DNA from: Enhygromyxa salina
GTDB lineage: Bacteria; Myxococcota_A; Polyangia; Nannocystales; Nannocystaceae
Length of the DNA stretch: 34,973 nucleotides
Reading direction: 5' to 3'
NCBI RefSeq assembly: GCF_002994635.1
Contig: NZ_PVNL01000003.1
Location: 1-34,973, forward strand
The translations under genes and the position numbers were made by a program. The notes under the pieces were generated by a model, which saw only the letters and a list, made by a program, of their open reading frames with translations, did no database searches and was not told the origin of the DNA. Positions 16,744 to 24,810 of this stretch are shown here, piece by piece. How positions within the stretch are numbered: position 1 is the first letter of the stretch; every line of letters starts with the position of its first letter.

Positions 16744-17493
16744 ATGTCCGCCCCCCGCACATCGCTGCTCGCGTGGGTCCTGAGCTGTCTGGTCTGGCTG
16801 AGCGTCGCGGCCTCGGCGGCTCGAGCTTCGCCCGAGCTCCCACCGGCTCCGAGCGCGCGCGTGCACGACCAGGTCGGCGTGCTCTCGGAGCCGGTCCGTG
16901 CGTCGCTCGACCGCCGCCTCGCGGCGTACGAGGCCACCAGCGGTCACCAGGTCGTGGTCTGGATCGGGCGAACGACCGGCGATGTCCCGATCGAGGACTT
17001 CGCGGTTGAGGCGTTCGAGCGCTGGAAGATCGGCCGCGCCGAGCTCGACGACGGGCTCGCCGTGTTCGTGCTGGTCGACGATCGCGCGATGCGGGTCGAG
17101 GTTGGCTACGCGCTCGAGCCGATGGCCACCGACTTCGAGGCCTCGCGGATCATCCGATCGGTCATGATCCCGCAGATTGAGCGCGGCGACTGGGACGCTG
17201 CGATCGAGGGCGGCGTCGAGGCGCTCGTCGATACGATCGAAGGTCAGCCTGGCGCGCTGCCGAGCGACGACGGACCACCGCAGCGGACGCTCGCCGACCT
17301 GTCCAAGCTCGAGCTCGCGGCGATTGCGATCGGCGTCGTGTTGTTCTTGATCTTGCTGGTGACCAACCCGCGGCTGGCGCTGCTGCTGTTGTTCTTCGTG
17401 GGTCGCGGTGGCGGCGGCGGTGGTGGTGGCGGCGGCGGCTTCCAAGGCGGAGGCGGTCGGTCCGGCGGCGGAGGGGCGACAGGCCGATGGTGA
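16744..17493 (+). CDS. TPM-domain membrane protein of the YgcG type
   Basis: The 249-aa product has a signal peptide (about residues 1-28, ending AARAS). A TPM domain follows (about 38-170), with VHDQVGVLSEPVRASLDRRL, VVWIGRTTGDVPIEDFA, AFERWKIGRAELDDGLAVF and VEVGYALEPMATD. A membrane segment (about 188-220) comes next. The C-terminus is a poly-Gly tail ending in GGGGATGRW, the typical end of this family. The TPM domain faces outside the cytoplasm. Some relatives have been reported as phosphatases or as factors in photosystem repair, but the role in heterotrophs is open. It is the second gene of the lemA operon, and the ribosome-binding site of the next gene overlaps its stop codon. Confidence 0.9.
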   Translation: MSAPRTSLLAWVLSCLVWLSVAASAARASPELPPAPSARVHDQVGVLSEPVRASLDRRLAAYEATSGHQVVVWIGRTTGDVPIEDFAVEAFERWKIGRAELDDGLAVFVLVDDRAMRVEVGYALEPMATDFEASRIIRSVMIPQIERGDWDAAIEGGVEALVDTIEGQPGALPSDDGPPQRTLADLSKLELAAIAIGVVLFLILLVTNPRLALLLLFFVGRGGGGGGGGGGGFQGGGGRSGGGGATGRW

Positions 17494-17503
17494 GGAGCGA
17501 GCG

Positions 17504-17956
17504 ATGCTGACCAAGCGCGCGCTGGTCCGGGCGATCGAGCTCCCGACGGTCGAGGCCGCGATCGCCCGGGCCGAGCGGCGAAGCTCGGGTCAGATCCGCG
17601 TCTCGCTCGCCCCGCTGTTCTGGGGCAGCGTGCGACGGGCGGCCGAGCGCACCTTCGACCGACTCGAGATCGGCTCGACCCGGGGGCGCAACGGTGTGTT
17701 GATCTTCGTCGCCCCCGCGCGCCGACAGTTCGTGGTGCTGGGGGATCGAGGGATCGACGAGCTGGTCGGGCCGCAGCTGTGGGACGAGGTTGGGGTCGCG
17801 CTCGGGGTCGCGTTCGCCGAGGGTCGCTACACGCAGGGGCTGACCCACGCGATCGAGACGATCGGCGAGGCGCTGGCCCGGCACTTTCCGGCCGAGTCGG
17901 GCGACAGCGTCAATGAGCTGGACGACACCGTGGATCTGCGCGGCGTGTTTGGTTGA
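17504..17956 (+). CDS. Second TPM-domain protein, without signal peptide
   Basis: The 150-aa product has a single TPM-like domain: an alpha-helical start (VEAAIARAERRSSGQIRVSL), then GRNGVLIFVAPARRQFVVLG, DRGIDELVG, and FAEGRYTQGLTHAIETIGEALARHFP. There is no signal peptide or membrane segment. The start is well supported: GAGGAG at 17492-17497 lies 6 bases before the ATG at 17504 and overlaps the stop codon of the previous gene, which implies coupled translation. This small TPM protein after a YgcG-like one is a recurring pattern in lemA operons. It probably works with the other two at the membrane; the exact role is unknown. Confidence 0.9.
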   Translation: MLTKRALVRAIELPTVEAAIARAERRSSGQIRVSLAPLFWGSVRRAAERTFDRLEIGSTRGRNGVLIFVAPARRQFVVLGDRGIDELVGPQLWDEVGVALGVAFAEGRYTQGLTHAIETIGEALARHFPAESGDSVNELDDTVDLRGVFG

Positions 17957-18028
17957 GGGCGGGATTGGTCGGACGGTCGTGGGCTGGTCGCCGTCGCGTG
18001 GGCGCGCGAAGGTTGATACCGTTGGCCG

Positions 18029-18607
18029 ATGCCCGAGACCCACGAGGGGTTACCGATCCTCCACCTGCGCACGCAGGCCGCGTTCGAGCGGTGGCTGGCG
18101 AAACACCACACCCGCGACACGGCCGTGTGGCTGATGTTCGCCAAGAAGAACAGCGCCAGGCAGACCCTGAGCTACGTCGAGGCCCGCGAGGCTGCGATCA
18201 TCTGGGGCTGGATCGACGGGCTGAAGAACGCCTTCGACGAGGACGGCTACCTGCTGCGCTTCACCGCCCGGCGCTCGCGCTCGAAGTGGTCGCTGATCAA
18301 TCGTGAGATCGCCGAGCGCTTGCTGGAAGCGGGGCGCATGGCGGAGCCGGGGGTCGCCCAGGTCGACGCCGCCAAGGCCGATGGGCGCTGGGATGCGGCG
18401 TATCCGAGCTCGGCGACGATCGAGGAGCCTGCTGACTTTCTCGCGGCGCTGGGTAGGTCGAAACCGGCGAAGGCGTTTTATCCGACGATTAGCCGGGCGG
18501 CTCGGTTTCAGATCTTGGTTCGGATTCATGATGCCAAGCGGGCGGATACGCGTAAGCGGCGGATCGAGGGGTTTGTCGCGTTGCTCGCCAATGGCGAGAC
18601 GCCCTGA
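18029..18607 (+). CDS. YdeI/OmpD-associated (bacteriocin-protection) family protein
   Basis: The 192-aa product fits the YdeI/OmpD-associated family in length and motifs: FERWLAKHHTRDTAVWLMFAKK, LSYVEAREAAIIWGWIDG, RFTARRSRSKWSLINREIAERL, the central ADGRWDAAYPS, and a C-terminal RIHDAKRADTRKRRIEGFVALLA. Members have been linked to stress or bacteriocin resistance, but their molecular activity is not established. There is no signal peptide, so it is cytoplasmic. It starts 72 bases after the TPM gene on the same strand; the ATG at 18029 gives the family's usual N-terminus. It converges with the XRE regulator gene over a 36-base gap. Confidence 0.85.
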   Translation: MPETHEGLPILHLRTQAAFERWLAKHHTRDTAVWLMFAKKNSARQTLSYVEAREAAIIWGWIDGLKNAFDEDGYLLRFTARRSRSKWSLINREIAERLLEAGRMAEPGVAQVDAAKADGRWDAAYPSSATIEEPADFLAALGRSKPAKAFYPTISRAARFQILVRIHDAKRADTRKRRIEGFVALLANGETP

Positions 18608-18643
18608 CATGCTGCGCGCACGAGGTTGCGTCTGGAGGGGTCG

Positions 18644-18889
18644 TCAGCGGTGCTCGAACGCCTCGAAGAGCTCGCTGACGCGCATCCCAAGCCCCCGCGC
18701 CAGCTTCGTCACCGTCAGCAGCGACGGCGAGACCCCCCCACGCTCGAGCCGCCCGATCATATCCTCACCAAGCCCACTGCTCGCGGCCAGCTGCGCTCGC
18801 GTCAACCCCCGCTCCTCGCGCAAGCGCTCGACCATCGCACCAAACTCCACGCAAGTCTTGGACTGCTGCTGACCATCATCATCACGCAT
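18644..18889 (-). CDS. XRE-family helix-turn-helix regulator (small)
   Basis: From the ATG at 18889 the product has 81 aa. A single HTH_3 domain covers most of it: FGAMVERLREERGLTRAQLA, SGLGEDMIGRLERGG and PSLLTVTKLARGLGMRVSELF. It would bind DNA as a dimer. The frame runs on upstream without a stop into the C-terminal part of a kinase remnant, so a fusion is formally possible. However, the remnant contains a hydrophobic helix that would put the HTH on the wrong side of the membrane, so a separate start is preferred. No clear ribosome-binding site is visible. It may regulate itself or a lost neighbour; the target is unknown. Confidence 0.7.
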   Translation of the reverse strand: MRDDDGQQQSKTCVEFGAMVERLREERGLTRAQLAASSGLGEDMIGRLERGGVSPSLLTVTKLARGLGMRVSELFEAFEHR

Positions 18890-19335
18890 ATCGATCACAG
18901 TTTCGCCTTGAAGATACTGGGCAACCCTCCCCAGCCCGATCGTAGACACCGACGCCAGCACGACCACGCCGAGTTCGCGGCGCCGAACGTTGAAGCGCCG
19001 ACCGGGGATCACCACGCCAGTGAGCGCGTCGGCGAGCGCATCCATGCTCGCAAAGCGATCGACGGGCTCGAGCGCGAGTCCTCGCAGCAACACCCGCTCG
19101 AGCTGCTTGGAGATCCCAAAGCACCGTCTCGACTTGACGGGCGCGCGCGCGCGAACACAACGCCGTGAGACCCACGACCGATCATGTGGATCACCTCGTA
19201 GCGGCCCAGCGTCGGCGGTGAACCGTCATCGGGCCACAGCTGCGCGGGGTCGGGCCGCGGCGCGCTGCTGCGGGTTGGCTCGGTGTCGTCGGCCGGCTCG
19301 AACTCGTCGCCCCAAGGTTCAGTAGCGATCGTCAT
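18890..19335 (-). pseudogene. Ser/Thr kinase remnant with most of the catalytic domain deleted and a frameshift
   Basis: Reading from the ATG at 19335, a normal kinase N-terminus is seen: an acidic leader (MTIATEPWGDEFEP) then LGRYEVIHMIGRGSHGVVFA, the glycine loop. The next recognisable part, in another frame, is ISKQLERVLLRGLALEPVDR followed by FASMDALADAL, the very end of a kinase domain, then a hydrophobic helix. The ATP-site Lys, HRD loop and DFG are all missing, so roughly 200 codons have been lost. The break lies near 19141-19165, beside an alternating GC run (19141-19153). It cannot encode an active kinase. The intact kinase at 23045-24403 shows the expected arrangement (RRGLSVGAYDRFPSMDALAAAL followed by a membrane helix). 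Confidence 0.7.
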
Positions 19336-19622
19336 GTTCGTGTTGGCAGCGGCTCGTGTGGTCTGGACGGCGCCGGCGAGCGTGAGCGGGCATGGCTCGT
19401 CGCTCCGCTGGCGTGGCCAAGCAGTACCTCGGTGCCCGAGGTCTTGCCCTCGCGGTCCGGTAAGCCGCGCTCGGCGATCTCGGCGAGCAGCGACTGCGCC
19501 GTCCAACGCTCGAGGCCCAGGAGCCGCACGAAGAAGCCAGAGCTGAGCTGCTTGTAGCTGACGCACGGGTTGGTGTTGTCGCGGACTTCTGCGGCCGGGT
19601 CACTCTCCGGCAGATAGATCAT
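19332..19622 (-). CDS. Small unrecognised open frame upstream of the kinase remnant
   Basis: A 96-codon frame starts at the ATG at 19622 (MIYLPESDPAAEVRDN) and contains a plausible globular stretch (SYKQLSSGFFVRLLGLERW, SLLAEIAERG). It then passes into Ser/Pro/Arg-rich sequence that looks non-coding. Its stop overlaps the first codon of the kinase remnant by 4 bases. I recognise no family. It may be a real small gene, the 3' part of a decayed one, or chance. It lies in the roughly 430-base stretch between the kinase remnant and the metallopeptidase, which otherwise holds nothing I can name. Confidence 0.25.
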   Translation of the reverse strand: MIYLPESDPAAEVRDNTNPCVSYKQLSSGFFVRLLGLERWTAQSLLAEIAERGLPDREGKTSGTEVLLGHASGATSHARSRSPAPSRPHEPLPTRT

Positions 19623-19764
19623 CGGATGTTTCGTTTCAGAGAGATTCAAAAAATCCGCAGCCGCCGTTCTCGCCGTGTGGCTCACCAAACCGACCAACGC
19701 ATGATACCCGCACAGCGCGCATTTTTCGGTTGCGCACGATCATCCTCCAAGTAGCGTTGCCCTC

Positions 19765-21608
19765 GTGCAAGCAAAGCAAGCCGTATGGAACGCTGCTGTA
19801 TTCGGTCTGATTGGTCTGACCGGCTGTACGGAGGATCCCATTGACCCAATTGGCGGAACCGCGAGTACGGCTGGCACGGATGATGGGATCGTCCCCTTGG
19901 ATCCGCCGGGTGGGGATTGTTTGCTCGACCTGTACGACCCCAACGACTCGCCGGAGGCGGCCACGCCGATCAACGCCACGATCACCCGGACCGCGAGGCT
20001 GTGTGCGTGGGATGACGAGGCCGACTGGTGGACCTTCACGCTGACCGAACGAAGCTACGTTGGGATCGAGGTGCGGTTCACCAAGAATGCCCAGGACGTC
20101 GCGCTGGAGCTTTGGGACCAGGGCAGCAGCGCGATGATCGGTCGGTCGGAAGGTGGCGCCGAGATTCAGGTGATCCACGAGCTGCTCGAGCGTGGCACCT
20201 ATACGATCCTCGTCGAGAGAGTCGCGGGCAATCCGACCTATACACTCGAGACGTACGCGCTCTCGACCGCGACGCCGTATGCGCCGCCCGACGGCGCCAC
20301 ACGGGTGTTCTGTCCGCGCTTCGACCTCGATGATGGCTACACGGACGCAGCCGCGAAAGCCGGCGTCTTCGAAGACTATGGCCTGGGGACTCGCCGGACC
20401 GCTGGCAGCCCAACGGCATGCTAGTGCGCGTGCTCGATCAGGACGGAACCGTTCGCCGCGGCTGGGGCCCCCTCGACGCCAACGGGTGCACACCACCGAT
20501 CTCGACTCCGTCGCCCACCGATACGCAGTTCGTGCTGCAGTACGCGCTCTGGTCCCACTTCGAGCGCTCGCCCGAGCCCGACACGTTTGTGTTGGTGTAC
20601 GACTGTGAGCAACTCGAACCTTGCACGCTGCCGCGGCCCTATGTTGGCTGGACAACGGCGCAAGGACCCATGGTGCAGGAGACCAGTTTCATCGCGTCGG
20701 CCGACGTGGGCCAGGAGTTCCGCGAGGAACTGCTCGTGTACTGGGCCAGCGCGTTCGCAGAGTCACGGATCTCGATGGGCATGGAGGCGCACATCTACGC
20801 TCGCGTGCTCGGCGCGGCTGACCTCGGGGGTGGTCAAGTCTTGGCTTGCCCAGACGGGTACTGTCCCAACGGCACTACGTGCGAGACGGACCTCGAGGCT
20901 TCCCCGTTCGACCACTGCCGACCCAAGACAGCTGGAACTACAAACGTCGGTGGCCACCCAACCCTGGACATCGCCGCCGGCGCCGTCGACGGCGAAAAGT
21001 TCAGTGGTGCTCCCGAGAGTAAATTCACGATCGCCCACGAACTGGGCCATGTGCAGACGATCTGGGTATCCGGCTCTGGCACGACGATGGTGAACTCCAA
21101 CTACGACTGGTGCTCCGTCATCAACGGCGGTGGCAGCAACCACACCGCCAACTCGCCTGAGTGGCAGAGCGCCGCTATCGTCGAGGGTTTTGCGGACTTC
21201 TACGCGGTCGCTGTATATAACCAAATCGAGAGTGGCGCTTGGTTCTTCGAGGAAGATGTCGAAAATGACACCCAGCGCTATCAGGCACAGTGCCAGGCCA
21301 GCCTCGACAAGCTAGCGACCAAGGGATTGTGCCAGCAACCCGGCGACGCGACGATGTGCTCGGACGCAGGTGGCAGCAACGAGATCGACTGGGCAGGAGC
21401 GCTGTGGGACTTTACCAAGGTCGTCGGGGCGTCCGAACTTGCGGCCGTGCTAAAATTGCTCAACGATGCGGGTATGTCGGGCGGCTGGGATCCCGGTTCC
21501 ACGTCTATCGACGCGTACAACAACATCTCGCAGGCAGCTAGCCTGCGCTTTCCCAACAATGGAGCAGACTTCAATGCAGCCGCACAAGCCAACGGAACCA
21601 ATCGCTGA
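19765..21608 (+). pseudogene. Secreted lipoprotein metallopeptidase (PPC domain plus HExxH) split by a one-base frameshift
   Basis: The first part starts with GTG at 19765: a lipoprotein signal (lipobox LTGC), then a pre-peptidase C-terminal type domain (DPNDSPEAATPI, DEADWWTFTL, GTYTILVERVAGNPTYTLE). It stops at 20424. The protein continues in another frame from before 20391 to 21608. That part holds a zinc site, IAHELGH (bases ~21036-21050), and a downstream EGFADFY whose Glu (~21183) is a plausible third ligand, as in gluzincins. If one G is added to the GGGG run at 20385-20388, both parts join smoothly (GLGDSPDRWQPNG) into about 614 aa. So this is either a sequencing error in a G run or a recent inactivating mutation. 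The intact protein would be a cell-surface or secreted protease; its substrate is unknown. Confidence 0.75.
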
Positions 21609-22419
21609 TCCCACCTGGTCCTCATTCGGCGCAGCAGCCACGGCCTTCCTGTATTTCCTCATGCTCGGTTGCTCGCGCCCGCACCCCACCGAGGGCGAAG
21701 CCGGCGCCGAAGGCCTGCCGGATCTCCCTACCGATCTTCCGAGCGAACCGACCGTTTTTGAGGGACTCCTCTACGGCGTCAATTTCGAAGCTGCACCGAC
21801 TCAATTCAGGGAATGTGAGTCGGACGAGACTTTTGAAATAGGCTACCCGGGGTCGCAGAGCGTGCTGGAGGGATCGTGCGATGGCGTGTACACTCGCATT
21901 CGCGGCCGACTCGATCGCAGCTTTGACCCCCCACGGCTCTTTCCCCACGAGACGCTCGAAGCGCGCTGGTGTGAGTCGTCGGATTGCGTATCTCTTTGCC
22001 TTCCGACGTATAATAGTTGCTACGCCGAGTTGAAGACGCCCGAGTGCTACCCAGTGCTTGGCACGGCCCACCACTGCACTGGAGACTCTCACTGCAAGCC
22101 GGTCCGCTTCGATGCCACACAAACAGCCGGATGGATGCACCACCAGTGCCACACGTTGCTGGGCCAAGGGGTCGAGGGCGACGCGTGCGACTTCCCCTCC
22201 GCGCCGGGCGACGTCGACACTTGCGCCTACGGCTACCGCTGCTGGAATCCGGAAGGTGACATCGCGGCCCCTGGGATCTGCGCGCCCTACTGCGATGCAA
22301 CTGGCAAGCTAGGTGACGCGTGCGACGGCACGTGTGTCCTGTGCAGCTCCAGCGACCGGTGGGGCCTGTGCATGACCGGTTGCTCCGGCGACGAGTGCAA
22401 CGTCGACGAGTTCTGCTGA
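21574..22419 (+). CDS. Cys-rich secreted lipoprotein of myxobacterial type
   Basis: From the ATG at 21574 the product has 281 aa. A GGAG 9 bases upstream supports this start over the ATG at 21559. The gene overlaps the end of the metallopeptidase frame by 35 bases, implying co-transcription. After a polar N-terminus, a hydrophobic stretch ends in FLMLGC, a lipobox-like site. The mature part is rich in cysteine: LCLPTYNSCY, GDACDFPSAPGDVDTCAYGY, RCWNPEGD, ICAPYCD, GTCVLC and CMTGCSGDECN. This layout is typical of small extracellular proteins of Nannocystis-like bacteria, in which a 'GDxC...GVDTCAxGxxCW' phrase recurs. They have no assigned activity. It ends 15 bases before the convergent sigma factor gene. 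Confidence 0.75.
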   Translation: MQPHKPTEPIADPTWSSFGAAATAFLYFLMLGCSRPHPTEGEAGAEGLPDLPTDLPSEPTVFEGLLYGVNFEAAPTQFRECESDETFEIGYPGSQSVLEGSCDGVYTRIRGRLDRSFDPPRLFPHETLEARWCESSDCVSLCLPTYNSCYAELKTPECYPVLGTAHHCTGDSHCKPVRFDATQTAGWMHHQCHTLLGQGVEGDACDFPSAPGDVDTCAYGYRCWNPEGDIAAPGICAPYCDATGKLGDACDGTCVLCSSSDRWGLCMTGCSGDECNVDEFC

Positions 22420-22434
22420 TCGAACCCGCGCTCA

Positions 22435-23016
22435 TTAACTCGGCGCTTCCATGCAGAGAAGCTCCGAGACCCGCCGACGAATCTTCTCCATTCCACGGAA
22501 GTAGGTAACGCGCTCGGTGACCACGGGCCTGTTTGTAATGTTGGCGATCTCACTGAATGCCAGCCCTTCCACGCTCCGCAGCAGCACGACGACACGCTCG
22601 ACCGTCCGCAGCTCGCCGAGCGCTTGCGAGGCGACGCGCAGGATCTGCCGGCGCGCTGCTGCTGAGCTCGGGCTCGTTCGGTTGTCGGCGAGCGCGAGGT
22701 CGCCGAGATTGCCGAGCAGGGCAGACGCACCCGTGAGCGGCACGGTGGGTTTGTGGCGACGGGCTCGAATGAGCTCGTGAAAGATCGCCACCCGCAGGTA
22801 CGGCCGCACCGATCCGGTCCAAGGGACAGGTGGCGGACTGGAGATCATGGCGAGCATCACGTTCTGGGCGACATCGGGGGCCAGGTCGCCAGCACCTAGC
22901 TTGCTGGCGTAGACTTCAGCCCACGCCGAATGTCGCTTGGCGAACGTGGCCTCGGCCTGCCGATCACCTTCACGCATGCGCGTCACCAACTCCGCGTCCG
23001 TGGGTCCAGGCTCCAT
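22435..23016 (-). CDS. ECF-type RNA polymerase sigma factor
   Basis: From the ATG at 23016 the product has 193 aa. The start is supported by AGGAAGG just upstream. Region 2 is seen in DAELVTRMREGDRQAEATFA and DVAQNVMLAMI, with YLRVAIFHELIRARRH at its end. Region 4 is seen in ALGELRTVERVVVLLRSVEG followed by LAFSEIANITNRPVVTERVT and YFRGMEKIRRRVSELL. It would recruit RNA polymerase to a set of dedicated promoters. There is no anti-sigma gene. Instead a Ser/Thr kinase starts 28 bases away on the other strand, so regulation by phosphorylation is a reasonable inference. The helix-turn-helix of region 4 is intact by eye. Confidence 0.85.
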   Translation of the reverse strand: MEPGPTDAELVTRMREGDRQAEATFAKRHSAWAEVYASKLGAGDLAPDVAQNVMLAMISSPPPVPWTGSVRPYLRVAIFHELIRARRHKPTVPLTGASALLGNLGDLALADNRTSPSSAAARRQILRVASQALGELRTVERVVVLLRSVEGLAFSEIANITNRPVVTERVTYFRGMEKIRRRVSELLCMEAPS

Positions 23017-23044
23017 CCCCCTTCCTATCACACCGCAGTGACCC

Positions 23045-24403
23045 GTGGAAGACGAAGACGAGGACGAGAACATCCGCTCGATCGATCGCTACTTCGCGGG
23101 CGAGGTCGTGCTGCGTCGACTGGGCCGGTCGCCTACACCGGTCGTCGTTGGTGATCGCTACGAGTTGATGCGCACGATCGGCTTTGGCACGTATGGGAGG
23201 GTCTACGAAGCGTTCGATCATGACCTCCGCCGACGGGTCGCGCTGAAGGTGCTGGACCTCGGGGATCGTGATGTCGCGATGCGGGAGGGCCAGCTGCTCG
23301 CCGAACTCCACCATCGCAACGTCGTCTCGATCTTCGAGCACGGCATCGGGCCCGACTACCGCTACTTCGTGCTAGAGTTGCTCGAGGGGCCGACGCTGCG
23401 TGCCTGGTGGGCCGACGAGAGCCCCAAGGAGATCGTCGCCAAGTTCATCGAGGTCGCGCATGGGCTCGCGGCGGTTCACGCCAAGGGGCTGGTCCATCGC
23501 GACTTCAAGCCCAGCAACGTCCGGATCGGCTCCGAGGGTCAAGCTGTCATCGTCGACTTCGGCCTCGCTCGCCACCTCATCACGCTCACGGCCGACCTGG
23601 ATGAGCTGGGGATCTTCGTGGGGACGGTCGACTACGCGCCACCCGAGCGACTGGTCGGCCTGCCAGGCGACGAGCGCTCGGATCAGTTCTCGGTCTGCGT
23701 TGCGCTGTGGGAGGCGCTGAGCGGCACCAACCCGTTTGGTCCCTGCCTGGAGGCCACGGTGCCGGTCAGCCGGTTCCGATCCATACAGGCACAGGCCGAG
23801 CTGTTGGGCAAACCTCGCGGCTCACGGCATGTCGTTCGTGCGGTTCGGCGGGGGCTGTCCGTCGGAGCGTACGATCGGTTCCCCAGCATGGACGCGTTGG
23901 CGGCAGCACTGGCTCCGCCGCCACGCAGGTGGCGTTGGCGCCATCTGATCGCAGCAGCGCTTGTCGGGGTCATGGTCGCGTGCGTGGTGATGCAGTTGTT
24001 GCCGATGGCTTCGCGCGGTGGGGGGTCGGTGGAGTTCGTCGCCAACGCGCGGATGCGTTGGCTCGGGCAGGCGGCCGTTGTCGCTGCCCGAGAGGGGAAC
24101 GTGGATGGAGCGTTGTGGCGCCTGGAGGAGGGCCAACGCTCCGAGCGCACCGAAGAGTCATCTCGTGCGCTGGCATTGGCGAGTCGATCCGTTGCGGTCG
24201 AGTTCGAGCAGACCCTGCTATTCGAAAATGCCCTAGATGCGTGGCATCTAGTTGCTCTTTTCGCCCGAGATGCCAGCGATAGCGATCTCGAGAATCAAGC
24301 CCGAGATCGGGGTTACTCGGCCGCGATCGCCATTCACAAGGCCTCTGCATTGAAGCAAGTGACGGTACCATCCTCGTTACAGACTCCATCATGGCACCAA
24401 TAG
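23045..24403 (+). CDS. Membrane Ser/Thr protein kinase
   Basis: The 452-aa product starts with a GTG at 23045 and an acidic leader (MEDEDEDENIRSIDRYF). The kinase domain (about 38-290) is complete: glycine loop IGFGTYGRVY, Lys68 in VALKVL, HRDFKPSN (151-158), DFG 171-173, APPE 198-201 and the final DRFPSM. One membrane helix follows (about 300-320, LIAAALVGVMVACVVMQLLP). The outer part (about 330-452) is helical, with the phrase AREGNVDGALWRLEEGQRSE, perhaps TPR-like. It is divergent from the ECF sigma factor with only 28 bases between starts, so promoters of one lie inside the other. The sigma factor is a likely target or co-regulated partner. Its last 70 bases overlap the convergent Cys-rich protein gene. 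Confidence 0.9.
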   Translation: MEDEDEDENIRSIDRYFAGEVVLRRLGRSPTPVVVGDRYELMRTIGFGTYGRVYEAFDHDLRRRVALKVLDLGDRDVAMREGQLLAELHHRNVVSIFEHGIGPDYRYFVLELLEGPTLRAWWADESPKEIVAKFIEVAHGLAAVHAKGLVHRDFKPSNVRIGSEGQAVIVDFGLARHLITLTADLDELGIFVGTVDYAPPERLVGLPGDERSDQFSVCVALWEALSGTNPFGPCLEATVPVSRFRSIQAQAELLGKPRGSRHVVRAVRRGLSVGAYDRFPSMDALAAALAPPPRRWRWRHLIAAALVGVMVACVVMQLLPMASRGGGSVEFVANARMRWLGQAAVVAAREGNVDGALWRLEEGQRSERTEESSRALALASRSVAVEFEQTLLFENALDAWHLVALFARDASDSDLENQARDRGYSAAIAIHKASALKQVTVPSSLQTPSWHQ

Positions 24404-24810
24404 AGAACTCCGCCGCAGCCACCACCCGGCCAGCACGGCCCACCGCTCTCACAACACATGGAATACTCCTGCGGATTATCGTGCGGCACGTAGTCGATGC
24501 ATAACCCCGCTGCGCATGCATCGCCGAGCGGCGCGTAGGCAGAAACCTGCCCTGTTTGTGGATCAACAATCTCCCCATAGACCACGTTGAACGCCCGGCT
24601 ACCCGATGGACACGGCGCCGTCCCTTTCACATGAATCGCATTGCTACTTGGGTTGTAACAGACATCGGCGAACAGTTTCGGCACGTTCGCGGAAGTGTAC
24701 TCGCACGCGCCAGGAACGGAGGTACACAGGTAGCTGTACTCGGCGTCTGCCGTGAGTGGTATGGCGATGAGAACCAGGGTGAGCAGGGTGAAGACGGTCG
24801 GACGGCGCAT
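24334..24810 (-). CDS. Secreted Cys-rich protein of unknown function
   Basis: The 158-aa product has a clear Sec signal peptide (MRRPTVFTLLTLVLIAIPLT, cleavage likely after ADA at residue 23). The mature part of ~135 residues holds 13 cysteines, including MCCESGGPCWPGGGCGG and WCHDGVCNEDGTVTC, and must be disulfide-rich. I recognise no family. The last 22 codons or so overlap, antisense, the 3' end of the kinase gene. The Cys-rich C-terminus fits the rest of the protein, so the overlap looks real and not like read-through. The start at 24810 precedes the signal peptide directly; the ribosome-binding site is weak. Confidence 0.7.
   Translation of the reverse strand: MRRPTVFTLLTLVLIAIPLTADAEYSYLCTSVPGACEYTSANVPKLFADVCYNPSSNAIHVKGTAPCPSGSRAFNVVYGEIVDPQTGQVSAYAPLGDACAAGLCIDYVPHDNPQEYSMCCESGGPCWPGGGCGGVLYWCHDGVCNEDGTVTCFNAEAL

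Noticed and set aside
20380..20424. Programmed ribosomal frameshift in the metallopeptidase gene
   Set aside because: The GGGG run is not part of a canonical in-phase slippery heptamer, and I saw no obvious downstream stem; a one-base indel explains it more simply.
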